Of a DNA stretch of 64,000 bases, positions 59,755-64,000 are shown one piece after another. Source of the DNA: Eunapius fragilis (taxonomy: Eukaryota; Porifera; Demospongiae; Spongillida; Spongillidae). Within the stretch, counting starts at the first letter, position 1. Each line of letters opens with the position of its first letter. The notes under the pieces are model-generated. The model saw only the letters and a program-made list of their open reading frames with translations. It ran no database searches and was not told where the DNA came from. The stretch covers positions 12,723,227 to 12,787,226 of the forward strand of contig OY811973.1 in assembly GCA_963681505.1 (NCBI GenBank). Reading direction: 5' to 3'. Made by a program: the position numbers and the translations under genes.

Positions 59755-60050
59755 CCCCATGCCAGTACGGATGGGGCCATATTCCCCATGGGGCTGGGGC
59801 CAGCGGTGGAGCAGCGGAGCAGGGGCCAGCGGTGGAGCTGGGGCAAGCAGAGCGTGGGCCAGCGGAGAAGGGGCCAGCAGTGGCGCAGGTGGAGCTGGGG
59901 CCAGCAGTGGCGCAGGTGGAGCTGGGGGCAGTGGTGGAGCTGAGGCCAGTGGAGCAGTGGAGCTGGGGGCAGTGGCGGAGCTGGGGCCAGAGCTGGGGCA
60001 AGCAGGACCGGAGCAGGGACCAAGACCGGTATTGGAGAGTAGGGAGGGCC
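59755..60050. repeat. GC-rich GGAGCTGGGGCC minisatellite, possible low-complexity coding
   Basis: Imperfect units of GGTGGAGCTGGGGCCAGC-type sequence are open in several frames: plus strand GASSGAGGAGASSGAGGAGG, minus strand PQLHLRHCWPQLHLRHCWP. No frame has independent support, so I treat it as a repeat. Confidence 0.6.
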
Positions 60051-60459
60051 CTCCTCACCCGAGTCAACAGCAAACAGATTCTCAGCTTCTTCTGCTGTGA
60101 CCTACAAGGGTAATAATATATACTATATAGATATAATGCCATGCATGCAAATCCTATGTACACATGCATGCCTCTTCCATATCTTAAAGTAAAGAGTGAG
60201 TGAGAAAAGTTGCTTCATATAAACCAAAACTGATCTAATACGAGGGAAAGATTAAATTATTGGAACGGCCTCCCATAATAAATGTGTTGAACAAACCAAC
60301 TATATATGCGGTGGTGGGGGTGGGGCTGAATTAAGACGGCCTGCATTTCAAATGGCTAGTATTTGCTGATATATGTGAAACTGCACACAATCATGTGTAG
60401 AGAGAGGCCTAGGGTTGCTGCCACTTTAACTTATGCATGGGTAAAAATATATAAACTAC

Positions 60460-61530
60460 AATGATGTACTTGAGAACACAGGGATGTTCAGGTTTGCAGC
60501 CATAGAGATTTTAAGTCCACATGCTGGGACACCATACATGGAATCATGCAGGAAGTTAGTTAGTCCTGCAAAGCATAAATCGCTTATCCAAATTGAAAAG
60601 AGCTGCATGTAATAGGTGACTGGTTCCAGCTGAAAACAGGAGAACATCATGGAGGATGATTGGTGGTCCATGTGCATGTTTTAGCAGCCATAGAAGCAAC
60701 CACACAACACTGTGCCACCATATATGGAGGAAGGGGCAGGCTTGTGGTTTTATGAATGCAAAGTTGCAAGATAAATGTTGACACAGAGAAACATGTTCAC
60801 ATGCCATGCAGCTGTAGACTCCTTGACATATGAACACATACATGGTAAGGAGGCAGGCCTATTTTTAAGAGCAGTTTTGTATAGAGAACGTACATCAACT
60901 GATATAAGGATTGGATTGTGAGTTAAATTGTGTGAACTCATATTCCGGGGTTAGGGCCTATAGAGACAGATCCATTAATTTACATGCAGTCAAGGTCACA
61001 GCTGCAACCCCAATCTCTTAGTCAGAGTGACAGCTCTTAAAAGAGCTGTTATTGGTTCCAGATGATGTACTGCAGAACCCAGGAAAGGATTGCTCCATGT
61101 TCAGGTTTGCAGCCACAGTATATGTGTCAAAGTTTAAGACCACATGCTGGGACACCACACATGGAATCATGCAGGAAGTTAGTTAGTCCTGCAAAGCGAG
61201 GCAGATAGATAGCTCTTAAGAGAGGTGCATGTAAAAGGTTCCAGCTGAAAATCATGGTCCTGCATGTTTTAGCAGCCATAGAAGCTATGGCACATACTGG
61301 GCCACCAAATATGGTATCCATACAGGAAGGAGGCAGGCATGTGGTTTTATAGACTGTACAGCTGTAAGATAAAATATTGTTTACACAGAGAACCTAGGGA
61401 ACATGTTTTAGCAGCCATAGATGCTACATCCTGTATGGCAAGGTTTAAAAGACACATGCTGGGCCACCATACTGTATATGGTATCCATTGACAGGCATGT
61501 GGTTTTATCCTTGCAAAAATATAATAGTCA
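60460..61530. repeat. Diverged tandem repeat block
   Basis: Recurring words TGTTTTAGCAGCCATAG, ATGCTGGGNCACCAT, ATCATGCAGGAAGTTAGTTA and GGCAGGCNTGTGGTTTTAT appear two or three times (about 60486, 60680; 61099, 61266; 61404). Larger units of about 600 and 140 bp are suggested. No coding function seen. Confidence 0.75.
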
Positions 61531-61637
61531 ACATTCACAGACATGTAGTGTGAATGTGGTATAAAAATCCCCTCAGAGAGTATCAAAGCTGGCAAGCATA
61601 TACTCCAATGCAAATTGATCTGGCGTTATTCGTTTTC

Positions 61638-62087
61638 CTATCTCGCAGACGAACGCACGCACACGATACAATACATCGGTCCCATGCGTGTAGGACATAT
61701 GGCATCCAAACATTGCAAACACTCCTGCCTCATAGTATTTCTTTTCCTGCAGTATTGGGCCTTAGCGGTCTCCTTCTTACTTTCCGGATCAAGGCAGTAT
61801 TGGGCCTTCGCGCTATCCTTCTTACTTTCCGGATCAAGCCAGTATTGGGCCTTAGCGCTCTCTCTCTTACTTTCCGGATCAAGCCAGTATTGGGCCTTCA
61901 TGCTATCCTTCTTACTCTCAGGATCGGCTTTGTAGCGCTTCCTGTCGCAAGTCTTCTTTTTTTCATGCGCTTCTTGAAAACTGTCACGCTCCTCAATATC
62001 TTGCGACTCGCCAACACAACAGTCATCATTTAACTTTGCGATCTTCTTTGCACGATTCTTTTCTCTTCGCGATCGACGTGACGGCAT
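61638..62087 (-). CDS. Basic protein with 15-residue DPESKKDSAKAQYWL repeats
   Basis: Reads MPSRRSRREKNRAKKIAKLN from 62087, then a Lys-rich segment, then four or five repeats of DPESKKDSAKAQYWL (45-bp units, about 61746-61930), ending QCLDAICPTRMGPMYCIVCV at 61638. Similar KAxYxxDPE repeats precede Helitron-type proteins in some invertebrates (from memory), so this may be a detached N-terminus of such a protein. No splice donor out of the frame was identified. Nuclear or DNA association is suggested only by its basic composition. Confidence 0.5.
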   Translation of the reverse strand: MPSRRSRREKNRAKKIAKLNDDCCVGESQDIEERDSFQEAHEKKKTCDRKRYKADPESKKDSMKAQYWLDPESKRESAKAQYWLDPESKKDSAKAQYCLDPESKKETAKAQYCRKRNTMRQECLQCLDAICPTRMGPMYCIVCVRSSAR

Positions 62088-62458
62088 TTTGAAGAAAACA
62101 AACCAGACACGTCAAGCTTTTGGTATACAACCGTGACAACAATTGAATAGTAACTGTAGCGCATGCACTCTGTATATGAAATATAGAACGTGTTCAACCA
62201 CACGTTCCCGCCCACTTTTATGTCTTCCAAAGGCCGATAAAATCTGTTGTGGGCTATACTAACAAAACTAAGTTTGCTAGAGATTGAAATTTGTGTCAAG
62301 CATAACTCTCGTTACTAACATAATAAAACAAATCCAACTCGACAATAAGTTTCTAACTTGTTGGTTCTAGTGCTTCCGCATAACGGCTAACATTATACTT
62401 CAATCGTGACAAAGATGCAATGCTCTTATCCGAGCAAATCTTATCTTATCAGATCCGG

Positions 62459-62487
62459 AAGAAGAAGAAGAAGAAGAAGAAGAAGAT
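62459..62487. repeat. (AAG)n microsatellite
   Basis: GAA/AAG repeat. With the nearby palindrome AGGACCTACTAACGTAGGTC (62700) it may be an inverted remnant of the palindrome-headed repeat family. Confidence 0.8.
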
Positions 62488-62821
62488 GGAGAAACTTTTT
62501 TTTAGGTTCGAGTGTGGGAACGAGAGAGCGTTATCTCTGTTGTCTGAGCTTTCTAAGCGTCGGCAGTTTTATTACATTGTAGGTAATTGTTGGCTGTATC
62601 CAAATACGCTCGCTAAAGTCCAACTGATTCTACGGTGCAACGGCAATAGTGGAATCTGGTGTTTTGCTAATTGTATTCATGACACTTCAAATCCTACATA
62701 GGACCTACTAACGTAGGTCCTGATAAAGTATGCTATAGAAGTTCTCGTACCCAGTGCTTCTATAACCGTGTCGAGGAGTGGAGGTGTTAACACGTGTTGA
62801 TTGGCCTCGCTTCCAATCCCC

Positions 62822-62897
62822 TTACTCTAATATCTATGGCTGTACCAAGGACTACAACATTAGTCGTTGACTGTACCATGTGAGAGTATACGTGTAT
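62822..62897. repeat. 76-bp direct repeat, right copy
   Basis: Matches 58307-58382 base for base as far as I can read; begins inside the terminal inverted end and continues into flanking sequence. Confidence 0.92.
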
Positions 62898-62934
62898 TCA
62901 TCCACTTCTTGTGTGCGCGCGAGATCTGGAGTTC

Positions 62935-63132
62935 GTGCGTGTGTTTGTATGTGTGATTGCGTGTGTCTACATGTAGGCCTATGTATGTGAGTGCGTGTGC
63001 GTGTGTGTGTGTGCGCGCGCGCTCACACACACATACACGCACACGACTCAAACTATGCATGCAGAGGGAAAAAGAGGAAGGATTCATAGCCATTCGCACA
63101 ACGCCCGTGAGCGCGCGCGTTCGTGTGATTGT

Positions 63133-63206
<74 letters not shown>

Positions 63207-64000
63207 CGCGCGCGCGCGCGCGTGTATGAATTTATGTATTTATGTATGTATATGTGTATGTATCGACGATCTATTTACATCAGTATGTCTGAGTACGTAT
63301 ATGTATGTGCTTGTGTATAAAATTTTGATTCTCATGGGATATAAAGCCGTCCCGTATGTGTAGATATCATCTGAATGGAGAGAAAATGCATCCAACGAAA
63401 GTGGGAGAATACAGTTTAAGGTGATAAATAAATTTAACTCCTTCAACAATTCAGGAGCCCTTTGCTTCTGGCAGGTGAATGCCACGAATTCAATAGTGAA
63501 AAACTAATTGTTTGTTGAAAACCAGAACACTATAAGGTGCGTGCATGTGTGTGTGTATCTGTTTGTATGTGTATGTGTTGTGTGTGTATGTGTGTGTGTG
63601 GGGGGGGGGGGGGATAAATAGGCCTCAAGTCATTGTGTCTAAATTCATATCCAATCTAATAGGTTTCTATTCATCATTTTATAGGCATCCCTGATACAAA
63701 TTTTTTTGGGGGCTAATTTTACAGTCCATGTATACATATATGCCACTTTCCGTGAAAGTGAAGCGCAAATTACATGCAGACCTACATGTAGATCATGTAG
63801 ATATAATTCTAACTTGTATATGGTTAACTATAATCTATTTGGAACGCCCTCTCTTTTTAGATGAATGCTGCATGAATAATTAAATGTAGGCCTGCCAGCC
63901 TATTGCTGTATAGGATGGATGGCATATATTTATGTGTGATGCTATGTTCATCCTCCTCCCCTCTTCACGCACACACACACACACGCACACAAACACACAC
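62935..64000. repeat. Region rich in (GT)n/(CA)n microsatellites, no gene
   Basis: Long (GT)n at about 63137-63220 with a CGCG tail, further (TG)n and a G tract near 63545-63613, and (CA)n at the window end (63967-64000). Apparent reading frames here are repeat translations. Confidence 0.85.

Larger units (their letters stand above)
58383..62837. mobile_element. Candidate ~4.4-kb element with TATTAGAGTAAGGGGATTGG ends
   Basis: The left end TATTAGAGTAAGGGGATTGG-AA is inverted at the right (TTCCAATCCCCTTACTCTAA). Further in, TCCTCGACTCGG...TTAACACCTC is inverted as GAGGTGTTAAC...CCGTGTCGAGGA. The interior contains foldback MITE 3, a GC-rich repeat, diverged tandem repeats and one short protein gene. 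No transposase was recognised, so autonomous status is unlikely. The direct flanking repeats of 76 bp are too long for an ordinary target duplication. Confidence 0.5.

Noticed and set aside
59688-60169. His/Leu/Pro-rich and Gly/Ala-rich frames on both strands
   Set aside because: GC-rich minisatellite open in several frames; no evidence favours one, so no gene was called.
62995-63363. Cys/Val-rich frames over 63.0-63.4 kb
   Set aside because: Translations of (GT)n microsatellite.
1-64000. CRISPR arrays, bacterial operons, rRNA or tRNA genes
   Set aside because: The direct repeats are satellites or minisatellites without spacers; introns and transposons are eukaryotic; no complete tRNA cloverleaf or rRNA sequence was found by eye.

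Overview
This window is eukaryotic, intron-containing, low-GC metazoan DNA dominated by transposable elements. GT/AG introns with matching phases, animal-style Ig-like/fibronectin-III membrane receptors, beta-trefoil lectin exons, and a mix of Helitron, CACTA (EnSpm), piggyBac-like and Ginger-like elements fit a marine invertebrate. A demosponge (Amphimedon-like) is my best guess, but it is an inference and not proven by anything here. No prokaryotic operon, rRNA, tRNA or CRISPR array was seen.

Layout. 1-4597: decayed Helitron (DUF6570-like, HUH Rep, PIF1 helicase, OTU protease). 5482-5674: TA-flanked MITE. 6007-6914: small TATA-containing gene whose body is a 27/30-bp minisatellite open in all six frames. 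6.9-9.5 kb: non-coding, with poly-C tracts and a 54-bp tandem duplication. 9.5-24.5 kb: a cluster of CACTA transposons with two potentially once-autonomous elements (9840-15286 and 15824-22418), a 118-bp mini-CACTA with a 3-bp target duplication, and other end-like remnants. Both large elements carry a Tnp2-type transposase gene head-to-head with a second coiled-coil or charged protein gene, separated by only about 50 bp. Satellite arrays of 163/137 bp and 152 bp lie about 450 bp inside two right ends. 24781-25479: TIR element with 4-bp target duplication.

25.8-30.1 kb: minus-strand lectin gene with three phase-0 exons. 33.8-36.6 kb and 40.1-46.3 kb: two divergently transcribed paralogous receptors (signal peptide, Ig-like, two FN3, membrane segment). 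The plus-strand copy adds two Cys-rich repeats and an ITIM-like tail motif. Between them lie a LINE 3' fragment, a MITE and unannotated DNA. 48308-52184: decayed piggyBac-like element flanked by TTAA. 52.6-57.6 kb: decayed Ginger/KRBA2-like integrase gene with GPY, Ulp1 protease and PHD finger, its introns filled by repeats. 58.3-62.9 kb: a block bounded by inverted ends and a 76-bp direct duplication, containing a 15-residue-repeat protein. 63-64 kb: dinucleotide repeats.

Recurring across the window are (i) three ~290-300-bp near-perfect foldback MITEs with ACAAG...CTTGT ends, and (ii) a repeat family headed by a short palindrome of the form GGNACCTAC-n-GTAGGTNCC. The host genes most likely to be functional are the lectin and the two receptors. 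Nearly every transposase is broken by stops or frameshifts.
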